This document shows positions 1 through 5,113 of a DNA stretch of 5,382 nt, piece by piece; the stretch's first letter is position 1; every line of letters begins with the position of its first letter. The notes beneath the pieces were generated by a model. It did no database searches. It was not told the DNA's origin and saw only the letters and a list, made by a program, of their open reading frames with translations. The stretch comes from an uncultured Chlamydiae bacterium (lineage in GTDB: Bacteria > Chlamydiota > Chlamydiia > Chlamydiales > SM23-39): NCBI GenBank assembly GCA_903864395.1, contig CAIPFQ010000108.1:1-5382 (forward strand), in the 5' to 3' direction. Made by a program: the position numbers and the translations under genes.

Positions 1-149
1 CGCCCCCGAGAACAAATATCCCGAGGCATCCAACCCAAAAAAGTTGCAAAGTCGAGATCTAGTCTGTCTGATTTTTTTCAGAACTACAAAAAATCTTATC
101 AAAAATTTTTTATTTCTACAAGAAGTCCCTGTTCGAAGTTTGGAAAGAC

Positions 150-1322
150 TTAGCAATTGCCTGGATTTTCCAGCAATTTTTTGAGTTCGTTTAAAAATCC
201 GCAGCCGTAGATTCCATCTAAAACGCGATGATCGAAGGTCAAAGAGACCCACATCACAGAGCGAATCGCAATCGAGTCGTCGGGCATCGCCGCGACTTTT
301 TTAGTGATCGCGCCAAGACCTACAATCGCAACCTCTGGATAGCGGATGATGGGAACGCCGATCATCGTCCCTGTCATGCCAAAATTTGTCATCGTGATCG
401 TTCCGTCTTGTATTTCTTCAAGCCCCAAAGTGCCTGATCGCGCCTTTTCTGCGAGGCTCGCAATCCGTTTTGCCAGTTCTGAAAGAGAGAGCTTTTCGCA
501 GCCGCGAATCACAGGCACCATCACCCCTTGATCGACACTGACCGCGATGCCGAGGTTCACAAAGCGCTTCATCACAATCGTATCGCCCTCTAAAGAGGCG
601 TTAATCAAAGGATACGATTGAAGAGCCAGAGCCATCGCTTGCGCTACAAACGTCGTGATGGACAGCTTCGCCTCATGCTGTTGGAAAAACGATTCTTTTT
701 GGGTCTGAATGTGTTTGACCAGCTCTGTAACATCCACCTCTGTGATCAAAGACGCATGGGGAGCCTCGTAAAAAGAGCGCACCATATTGTCGGCAATCGC
801 TTTGCGCAGCGAGCTCATTTTAACTCGTTCTATTTCCTTCTGTGCAGGCGCGGAGGCAATAGGTGCTATGGGCGTGGCGCGATAGTCTTCCACATCTTTT
901 TTCGTCAGCCGCCCCTCTTCTCCTGTTCGAGGCATTTTATCAATTTCGCTCAGAGAAATTCCCTTTTCCTTCAAAAGACGCATCACGGAAGGAGAGAGAA
1001 AATCCTCTCGCGCAGCACCACAGTGAGGGGTCTTTGAGATTTTTGGTGCTATCTTCTCGTTTCTTTGACGAGGCGCCTCAGAAACCTCTAGGATCGCAAG
1101 CGTGTCTCCCACATTCAATTCCTCAGTGGGCTGTGCCAAAATCTCTTGTAAAATTCCAGCGGCGGGCGACGGAATCTCACTATTGACCTTATCTGTAGAC
1201 ACTTCAAGAAGTGGCTCATCGAGCGCGACTCGGTCGCCTACTTGCTTAAACCACTGAACGACAGTCGCGCTAACAATACTTTCCCCCAATTTCGGAAGAT
1301 TGATTTTTATTTTTTGGCTCAT
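150..1322 (-). CDS. Lipoamide acyltransferase (E2) of a 2-oxo acid dehydrogenase complex
   Basis: This is the E2 core subunit, which transfers an acyl group from its lipoyl arm to coenzyme A in a pyruvate, 2-oxoglutarate or branched-chain 2-oxo acid dehydrogenase complex in the cytoplasm. Three domains are visible in order. A lipoyl domain covers about 1-80, with the lipoylated lysine K45 in STDKVNSEIPSP. A peripheral E1/E3-binding domain covers about 109-147 (LSPSVMRLLKEKGI to GRLTKKDVEDY). The catalytic domain runs from about 165 to the end and carries DHRVLDG at 364-370, so H365 and D369 are the expected active-site residues. Linkers rich in Ala and Pro separate the domains. At 390 aa with one lipoyl domain it is a normal-length, intact E2. 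Its ATG lies within ATGA, overlapping the lpxK stop, so translation is probably coupled, and the ribosome binding site is poor (AATAGAAAAAT before the ATG). No E1 or E3 gene is nearby. The 2-oxo acid substrate cannot be decided from the sequence. Confidence 0.95.
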   Translation of the reverse strand: MSQKIKINLPKLGESIVSATVVQWFKQVGDRVALDEPLLEVSTDKVNSEIPSPAAGILQEILAQPTEELNVGDTLAILEVSEAPRQRNEKIAPKISKTPHCGAAREDFLSPSVMRLLKEKGISLSEIDKMPRTGEEGRLTKKDVEDYRATPIAPIASAPAQKEIERVKMSSLRKAIADNMVRSFYEAPHASLITEVDVTELVKHIQTQKESFFQQHEAKLSITTFVAQAMALALQSYPLINASLEGDTIVMKRFVNLGIAVSVDQGVMVPVIRGCEKLSLSELAKRIASLAEKARSGTLGLEEIQDGTITMTNFGMTGTMIGVPIIRYPEVAIVGLGAITKKVAAMPDDSIAIRSVMWVSLTFDHRVLDGIYGCGFLNELKKLLENPGNC

Positions 1323-2269
1323 ATTTTTCTATTTTCAAGTTTTTGATCGATTTTTGCAATCAAGTTTCCCCACTGATCCTCCCTTTGCAACCATTCGAGA
1401 TCCACTTCGACAAATAAAATCGGCAAAGAAGCTTTGGGGTTTTTTACAAAATCTTTTTCCGTCGTAATCAAGCCTTGCGCGCCGAGGGTCAGGCAGCGGC
1501 GCGCAAATTTTTCCAAGGCTTGTGGCGTTACTTTTTCGTGATCGGCAAGCCACAACGTCCCCTTCACATCGGCGCCTAAAGCTTCGATCATTTTTTTAAA
1601 GAATCGGGGATGGGCGATGCCGCAAAAGAGACCAACCTTCCAGCCTCGAATCGAAGCAATCGCCTCTTCCCTTTCGTTTAAAATCCGCGAAGGGGCATGG
1701 CGAAAATCTCTGCCTTGAATAAAAAGAGCATCCGCTTGGCGCAATCTTTTGGGGTGGTCTCGCAAAAACCCCCAAGGAAGAAAACGTCCTTTGCCAAAAG
1801 GATCGTCCGCAAGAGCGAGGACAATATCGAAATCGCGATGCAATTTGCGATGTTGGAAGCCGTCGTCGAGAATGAGAAGCTCAGCGCCCTCTTGCACGGC
1901 TTGGAGAGCTAATCTTTTCCGATTTTTGCCAATGTAGACAGGAATGTTTGGCAAACGGCGGCGGAAAAGAAGGGCTTCATCAGGAATCTCTCCATACCCT
2001 CGAGTCAAAATCGCAACTTTTCTTTTCTGAAAGGCTTTGGCCAGCAAGAGCACAAAAGGCGTTTTGCCCGTTCCGCCTGCGACAATGTTGCCGATGCTGA
2101 CAACAACCGCCCCTACGCGTTTAGGTTTTAACCATTTTCGGTCATACAGTCTATTTTTGCAAAAAACAAAAATCCCCCAAAGCAAGCTCAGGGGAGAGAG
2201 GAAGAAAAGCCCCTTTTCAATACTGGAGCGCCCCAGAGAGAGAAAGCGGTTTCGAATCAAAGAGATCAT
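1319..2269 (-). CDS. lpxK: Tetraacyldisaccharide 4'-kinase (lipid A kinase)
   Basis: LpxK phosphorylates the 4' position of tetraacyldisaccharide-1-phosphate to give lipid IVA, on the cytoplasmic face of the inner membrane. Numbered from the ATG at 2269, the protein has 316 aa, close to typical LpxK. A hydrophobic N-terminal helix (about 17-37, GLFFLSPLSLLWGIFVF) would anchor it to the membrane. The Walker A P-loop AGGTGKTP is at 64-71, a family LTRGYGE motif at 88-94, DDGFQH at 135-140 (catalytic region), LPWGFLRDH at 164-172, ADH at 242-244 and TTEKDFVK at 269-276. The reading frame is open up to 2407, but residues before the chosen Met lie inside gmhA, do not match the LpxK N-terminus, and are probably a shadow of gmhA. 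The chosen start overlaps gmhA by 53 bases, and its ribosome binding site is weak (AAGTGGA). Its stop overlaps the E2 start as ATGA. The family assignment is firm; the start is moderately sure. Confidence 0.92.
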   Translation of the reverse strand: MISLIRNRFLSLGRSSIEKGLFFLSPLSLLWGIFVFCKNRLYDRKWLKPKRVGAVVVSIGNIVAGGTGKTPFVLLLAKAFQKRKVAILTRGYGEIPDEALLFRRRLPNIPVYIGKNRKRLALQAVQEGAELLILDDGFQHRKLHRDFDIVLALADDPFGKGRFLPWGFLRDHPKRLRQADALFIQGRDFRHAPSRILNEREEAIASIRGWKVGLFCGIAHPRFFKKMIEALGADVKGTLWLADHEKVTPQALEKFARRCLTLGAQGLITTEKDFVKNPKASLPILFVEVDLEWLQREDQWGNLIAKIDQKLENRKI

Positions 2270-2825
2270 GTTCCACTTGTTCAATGATGATGTGAATGGC
2301 AGCCATATGCGCCTCTTGGACTCGATCTGAGAAAGGAAATCCGGAAACAATCCATTCAAGATCGCACATCCCACACATCTTGCCTCCAGTTTTTCCCAAA
2401 AATCCAATTGTTTTAAGGCCGCGTAACCTAGCTGTTTTGACGGCGGCGATGATATTTTCTGAGTTGCCGCTCGTCGTCATCGCAATAAAAAGATCTCCTT
2501 CTCGACCCAAAGCTTCAACAGCGCGAGAAAACACTGAAGAAAATCCCATGTCGTTGGAAACGCAACTCAAATGGCCCGGGTCTGCAAGAGCGATCGCTGG
2601 CAACGCTTGCCTTGGGCGGCGAAATTGTCCCGTCAGCTCTTCTGCAAAGTGCATGGCATCGCAAAGACTTCCTCCATTGCCCGCGATCAAGAGCTTACCT
2701 TTATTCTGAAAACATTGAGAGATTTCTCTCGCAGAGTTCTCGATAAATGCGAGAGCCGTTTCTTCTTGCAAAGCCTGCGCTGCCCGCACGGCCTCTTCAA
2801 CAGAGTGTAAAATTCCTGCACGCAT
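2217..2825 (-). CDS. gmhA: Phosphoheptose isomerase (sedoheptulose 7-phosphate isomerase)
   Basis: GmhA converts sedoheptulose 7-phosphate to D-glycero-D-manno-heptose 7-phosphate, the first step toward ADP-heptose for the LPS inner core. Numbered from the ATG at 2825, the protein has 202 aa of the SIS fold. GNGGS is at 49-53, DAMHFAEEL at 56-64, TSGNS at 118-122 and DRVQEAH at 167-173. As I recall the E. coli enzyme, its active-site residues H61, E65, Q172 and H180 correspond to H59, E63, Q170 and H178 here, a constant shift of two that supports this start. The frame stays open up to 2888, but the extra 21 residues lie over a good promoter (2856-2884) and have no counterpart in the family. 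A GGGTG lies about 8 bases before the chosen ATG. The C-terminus extends about 12 residues past the E. coli end, and that tail is the part overlapping lpxK. It is the first gene of the minus-strand operon. Confidence 0.93.
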   Translation of the reverse strand: MRAGILHSVEEAVRAAQALQEETALAFIENSAREISQCFQNKGKLLIAGNGGSLCDAMHFAEELTGQFRRPRQALPAIALADPGHLSCVSNDMGFSSVFSRAVEALGREGDLFIAMTTSGNSENIIAAVKTARLRGLKTIGFLGKTGGKMCGMCDLEWIVSGFPFSDRVQEAHMAAIHIIIEQVEHDLFDSKPLSLSGALQY

Positions 2826-2855
2826 CGATAGACACCCTAATAGAATTTGGTGTAC

Positions 2856-2884
2856 AGTATCTCCGAATTCGAAAAAGATTGCAA
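2856..2884 (-). promoter_or_regulatory. Predicted sigma70-like promoter of the gmhA-lpxK-E2 operon
   Basis: Read on the minus strand, TTGCAA (2884-2879, -35, 4 of 6 consensus) is followed after exactly 17 bases by GATACT (2861-2856, -10, 4 of 6). Transcription would start near 2849, giving a leader of about 24 bases before the gmhA ATG at 2825. This placement makes the longer gmhA reading frame that starts at 2888 unlikely. Prediction only. Confidence 0.5.
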
Positions 2885-2907
2885 TCAAACTCTATTGTCT
2901 CGAAAAT
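2879..2907 (+). promoter_or_regulatory. Possible asd promoter sharing the -35 palindrome
   Basis: The same palindromic TTGCAA (2879-2884), read on the plus strand, is followed after 17 bases by GAAAAT (2902-2907, 4 of 6 matches to TATAAT). Transcription would start near 2914, about 20 bases before the asd ATG. The -10 is weak in its second T, so this is a low-confidence prediction. It fits the absence of any other clear promoter in the 108-base divergent gap. Confidence 0.3.
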
Positions 2908-2933
2908 TGTGAAAGAGAAAACGAAGGGAAAAA

Positions 2934-3914
2934 ATGAAAAAAATTGCAATCATTGGGGCTACAGGGGCTGTCGGAAAAGAAATCCTCTCCTTGCTCGAAG
3001 AAAGAAATTTCCCTGTAGCTTCGCTGCTTCTTTTCGCATCACCTCGCTCTCTTGGAACAAGCGTCTTCTTTAAAAAAGAAAAAATTCCTCTCGAAATTCT
3101 TCAGGAAAACAGCTTGAAAGATCTCGATCTCTCCTTTTTTTGCGCGGGAGGGAATCTTTCGAGAGAATGGATTCCGAAAGCGGAGGGTTTTGTCATTGAT
3201 TCTAGCTCGGCGCTAAGAGACAAAGTACCCCTCGTCATTCCAGAAATTAACGCACACGCGCTCAAAGCACACCAAAGAATTGTCTCATCGCCCAATTGCG
3301 CAACCACAATTTTAGCTCTCCCTCTTTATCCTTTGCACCAAAAATATCGGGTAAAGAGAGTGATCGCATCGACGTACCAAGCAGCCAGCGGAGCGGGGGC
3401 TCATCTCTTGGAAGAGCTTCAGAGGGAGACGCGCGCACATTTAGAGGGCGTTTCTTATCAACATCATTTGCCTTTTCCCTACGCTTTTAATCTTTATCCT
3501 CATAATTCGCCTCTCCATCCTTCTGGCTATGTGGAAGAAGAGAGAAAAATGCTTTTCGAAACGAGAAAAATCTTTGAAGATGATGCGATACAAATCAGTG
3601 CAACGTGCGTACGAGTTCCTGTATTGCGGGCGCACTCCATTGCGGTGAATGTGGAGTTTCATCACCCCTTTTCACTTCCCGATGTTTATGCAGCCTGGAA
3701 AAATTTTCCTGGCCTTCAGATTTTTGAAGATCCTGCGACAAATCGCTTTCCGACACCGCGCGATGCGGAAGGAAAAGATGCCATTTTTTGTGGGAGGGGA
3801 CGTGTCGATCCGAGCCAGCCAAACACTCTTGAATTTTGGGCGGTAGGAGATCAATTGCGCAAAGGGGCGGCTCTCAACGCTGTCCAAATCGCGGAACTTT
3901 TCCTAAATGCTTGA
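2934..3914 (+). CDS. asd: Aspartate-semialdehyde dehydrogenase
   Basis: Asd reduces L-aspartyl 4-phosphate to L-aspartate 4-semialdehyde with NADPH, the branch-point step toward lysine, diaminopimelate (cell wall), threonine and methionine. The 326-residue protein has the family layout. The Rossmann dinucleotide motif GATGAVG is at 8-14, DSSSALR at 89-95, and the nucleophile C122 lies in SSPNCATT. YQAASGAG at 148-155 carries the conserved Q149. ATCVRVPVLRAHS at 223-235 provides substrate-binding R227 and acid/base H234. The length is slightly short but within the family range, and all key residues are present. The start at 2934 has AAGGG (2924-2928) five bases upstream, and the N-terminus begins directly with the Rossmann strand, so the start is convincing. 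The gene is divergent from gmhA. The next plus-strand gene has its own promoter and is probably a separate unit. No lysC, dapA or dapB is visible in the window. Confidence 0.95.
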   Translation: MKKIAIIGATGAVGKEILSLLEERNFPVASLLLFASPRSLGTSVFFKKEKIPLEILQENSLKDLDLSFFCAGGNLSREWIPKAEGFVIDSSSALRDKVPLVIPEINAHALKAHQRIVSSPNCATTILALPLYPLHQKYRVKRVIASTYQAASGAGAHLLEELQRETRAHLEGVSYQHHLPFPYAFNLYPHNSPLHPSGYVEEERKMLFETRKIFEDDAIQISATCVRVPVLRAHSIAVNVEFHHPFSLPDVYAAWKNFPGLQIFEDPATNRFPTPRDAEGKDAIFCGRGRVDPSQPNTLEFWAVGDQLRKGAALNAVQIAELFLNA

Positions 3915-3940
3915 GTCTTTATCCTAGTTTTTGCTACACT
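3911..3940 (+). promoter_or_regulatory. Predicted promoter (extended -10) of the PEGA-domain gene
   Basis: TTGAGT (3911-3916, overlapping the asd stop codon) and TACACT (3935-3940) are separated by 18 bases. The -10 is preceded by TGC, the extended -10 signature. Transcription would start near 3947, leaving a leader of about 38 bases. Prediction from consensus similarity. Confidence 0.5.
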
Positions 3941-3984
3941 GACCTCCGAAAAACATAACCTTTTTAAAAAAAACAGGAATTTTA

Positions 3985-4461
3985 ATGCGTAAACTTATTC
4001 CCTCTGTTCAGCTTTTCTCCCTTGCACTCCTAGGAACTAGCTGTGCCACGATTGTGAATGGCTCCCTTCAATCTATAGAAATTTCTTCAAACCCAACGGG
4101 CGCAGAAATCTGGGTGGATCATCAGCTTGTAGGAAAATCTCCCACTATTGTCGAAATGAAACGCAAAGACAACCATTTCGTACAAATTCGCTTGGAAGGA
4201 TATCAGCCTTATGAACTAACGATCAAACGAGACGTAAGTGGTTGGGTCGCAGGAAATCTTGCGTTTGGCGGATTTATTGGACTTGCTGTTGACGCCATCA
4301 CGGGGGGTATTTACACGCTCAAACCAGATCAGGTCAGTGCGGAAATGATTCAAAGCAACGATACACTTTGCCACAAAACCTCGGAAAATTCCTTTATTGC
4401 AGTTGTCATGACTCCAGATCCCTCTTGGCAAAAGGTTGGGCACCTCACGACTCGATCGTAG
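3985..4461 (+). CDS. PEGA-domain protein, probable envelope lipoprotein
   Basis: The molecular role is unknown. The 158-residue protein starts with a short basic stretch (MRKL) and a hydrophobic signal-like segment (about 5-17) ending at GTSC with C20, a likely lipidation site. The -3 residue of this lipobox is Gly rather than the usual Leu, so lipidation is inferred mainly from its similarity to other short proteins that begin SCATI(V/F)xG. A PEGA-like beta domain covers about 30-83 (SNPTGAEIWVDHQLVGKSP, then EGYQPYELTI). A Gly-rich hydrophobic stretch follows (about 88-110, GNLAFGGFIGLAVDAITGG), a combination seen in many small uncharacterised Gram-negative envelope proteins. The last 45 residues or so (116-158) are polar with no recognised motif. 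AGGA at 3975-3978 lies six bases before the ATG. The gene appears monocistronic. Confidence 0.8.
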   Translation: MRKLIPSVQLFSLALLGTSCATIVNGSLQSIEISSNPTGAEIWVDHQLVGKSPTIVEMKRKDNHFVQIRLEGYQPYELTIKRDVSGWVAGNLAFGGFIGLAVDAITGGIYTLKPDQVSAEMIQSNDTLCHKTSENSFIAVVMTPDPSWQKVGHLTTRS

Positions 4462-4501
4462 GGCAAGAAACAGCAACCTACCTAAAATAAACAGCTTGCA
4501 A

Positions 4502-4548
4502 ATACATCTTGATTTTCTATGATGTCATAGACCAAAATCAAGCTGTAT
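4502..4548. repeat. Large inverted repeat downstream of the PEGA-domain gene
   Basis: The arms ATACATCTTGATTTT (4502-4516) and AAAATCAAGCTGTAT (4534-4548) pair over 15 positions with one mismatch. Between them a second hairpin forms from CTATGA (4517-4522) and TCATAG (4525-4530), with ACC left unpaired. No T-run follows on either strand, so a classical intrinsic terminator is unlikely. It lies 40 bases after the stop codon of the PEGA-domain gene and could act as an mRNA 3' end or be a mobile-element remnant. Confidence 0.6.
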
Positions 4549-4750
4549 GGACTACAAGAAAAGATTTCTCGAAGAGAGTAAGCAATAGTAGTTGCAAAAA
4601 ATATACAGATGTGTAAAATGTTGTGCTTTTAGCAAGTCCCTAGGATCTTTGTATATATCGCGCCCAATATATTGCTTATTTCTTCCATACAAGCGGATTG
4701 TTTTTTATCTTCTTTATTACCTCTTTCTCGCATCAAACAAACCCTGTTAG

Positions 4751-4772
4751 GAAACTCTACCGATGGAGTTTC
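4751..4772. repeat. Small hairpin
   Basis: GAAACTC (4751-4757) and GAGTTTC (4766-4772) form a perfect 7-bp stem with an 8-base loop. ACCGA in the loop (4759-4763) can instead pair with TCGGT at 4773-4777. No T-run follows. Function unknown. Confidence 0.4.
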
Positions 4773-4951
4773 TCGGTGAGATCCCAAGCCAGAAACATTT
4801 TTCTTTGTACTTGTAAAATTTCCAAAAAATAGTTCACAATATTCAGTGACAGCATCAATTTTTTTTGATCAAAAACATTCAATCTGTTAATATTCAAATC
4901 ATTAATGTTAACGTCAATAGATCGCATTTCATTTAAATTTTCTTAATTCAT

Positions 4952-4974
4952 AAAAAACGAGCACCAGATGCTCG
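4952..4974 (-). terminator. Rho-independent terminator, minus strand
   Basis: On the minus strand CGAGCA and TGCTCG form a perfect GC-rich 6-bp stem with a 5-base loop (4974-4958), followed directly by six T (4957-4952). This is the textbook layout for a leftward transcript. The plus strand lacks a T-run after the stem. It would stop transcription coming from the transposase side or from a short RNA encoded between about 5107 and 4975. Confidence 0.75.
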
Positions 4975-4984
4975 AGTCTATCTT

Positions 4985-5005
4985 ATCCTTAACCAGTTCA
5001 AGGAT
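4985..5005. repeat. Bulged 21-base palindrome
   Basis: ATCCTTAAC (4985-4993) pairs with GTT (4996-4998) and AAGGAT (5000-5005), leaving C4999 as a single bulge and only CA in the loop. The stem can extend outward by one wobble (4984/5006) and one pair (4983/5007). Its size and bulge position match the palindrome at 5087-5107. Confidence 0.55.
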
Positions 5006-5039
5006 GACTAAGACATTGTAAAACAGAATATCCCAAACA

Positions 5040-5066
5040 CACGATATCTAGCAAGAGGATATTGTG
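5040..5066 (+). repeat. Hairpin between the two bulged palindromes
   Basis: CACGATATC (5040-5048) and GATATTGTG (5058-5066) pair over nine positions around a 9-base loop. On the plus-strand RNA the single irregular pair is a G-U wobble; on the minus-strand RNA it would be an A-C mismatch. A competing stem uses AATATCC (5027-5033) with GGATATT (5057-5063). Confidence 0.4.
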
Positions 5067-5086
5067 AACAACGACGAGGGCGCAAT

Positions 5087-5107
5087 CCCCTGGCTTTAGC
5101 CATGGGG
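5087..5107. repeat. Bulged palindrome resembling an IS200/IS605-type subterminal hairpin
   Basis: CCCCTGGCT (5087-5095) pairs with AGCCA (5098-5102) and GGGG (5104-5107), with T5103 as a single bulge and TT in the loop. TCAA follows at once (5108-5111) and GCAAT precedes the foot (5082-5086). Imperfect bulged hairpins of this kind, with a short cleavage tetranucleotide and a guide tetranucleotide at the foot, are typical of ends recognised by the HUH transposase of IS200/IS605 elements. No tnpA or tnpB is seen beside it, so it could be a relic or a non-autonomous element end. This comparison is from memory. Confidence 0.4.
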
Positions 5108-5113
5108 TCAAGG

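Noticed and set aside
67..111. AT hairpins downstream of the E2 gene (TCTGA/TCAGA at 67-82; AAAAAAT/ATTTTTT at 88-111) as an operon terminator.
   Set aside because: The stems have little or no GC and the first lacks a T-run on the minus strand. They are expected by chance in such AT-rich DNA.
1..183. Two plus-strand frames open from the left edge (to a stop at 151-153 and to a stop at 182-184), possibly the end of a gene convergent with the E2 gene.
   Set aside because: Both are short, one overlaps the E2 gene, neither has a recognisable sequence, and a choice between them cannot be made.
228..1186. Plus-strand open frames opposite the E2 gene.
   Set aside because: They are antisense shadows of a well-supported coding sequence, with no family resemblance of their own.
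2270..2407. Longer lpxK reading frame starting at 2407 instead of 2269.
   Set aside because: The extra 46 residues lie within gmhA, do not resemble the LpxK N-terminus, and would make the protein longer than the family.
2826..2888. Longer gmhA frame starting at 2888.
   Set aside because: It would place the start upstream of the best promoter, and the constant two-residue shift of active-site positions relative to E. coli GmhA fits the start at 2825.
2878..2952. Direct repeat of ATTGCAATCA at 2878-2887 and 2943-2952 as an operator pair.
   Set aside because: The second copy encodes the conserved Rossmann start of Asd (KIAII), so the match is probably coincidental.
4751..4777. H-type pseudoknot from the two stems at 4751-4772 and 4759-4777.
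   Set aside because: No bases are left to cross the 7-bp stem, so both stems cannot form together; at most they are alternatives.
4644..4829. 62-codon plus-strand open frame as a gene.
   Set aside because: It has no ATG, no ribosome binding site, AT-driven Phe/Ser/Ile-rich content and no recognisable motif.
5010..5105. Short minus-strand ORF of 31 codons beginning at the ATG inside the palindrome at 5087-5107.
   Set aside because: The start codon is buried in a strong hairpin, no ribosome binding site is seen, and the stems explain the sequence better.
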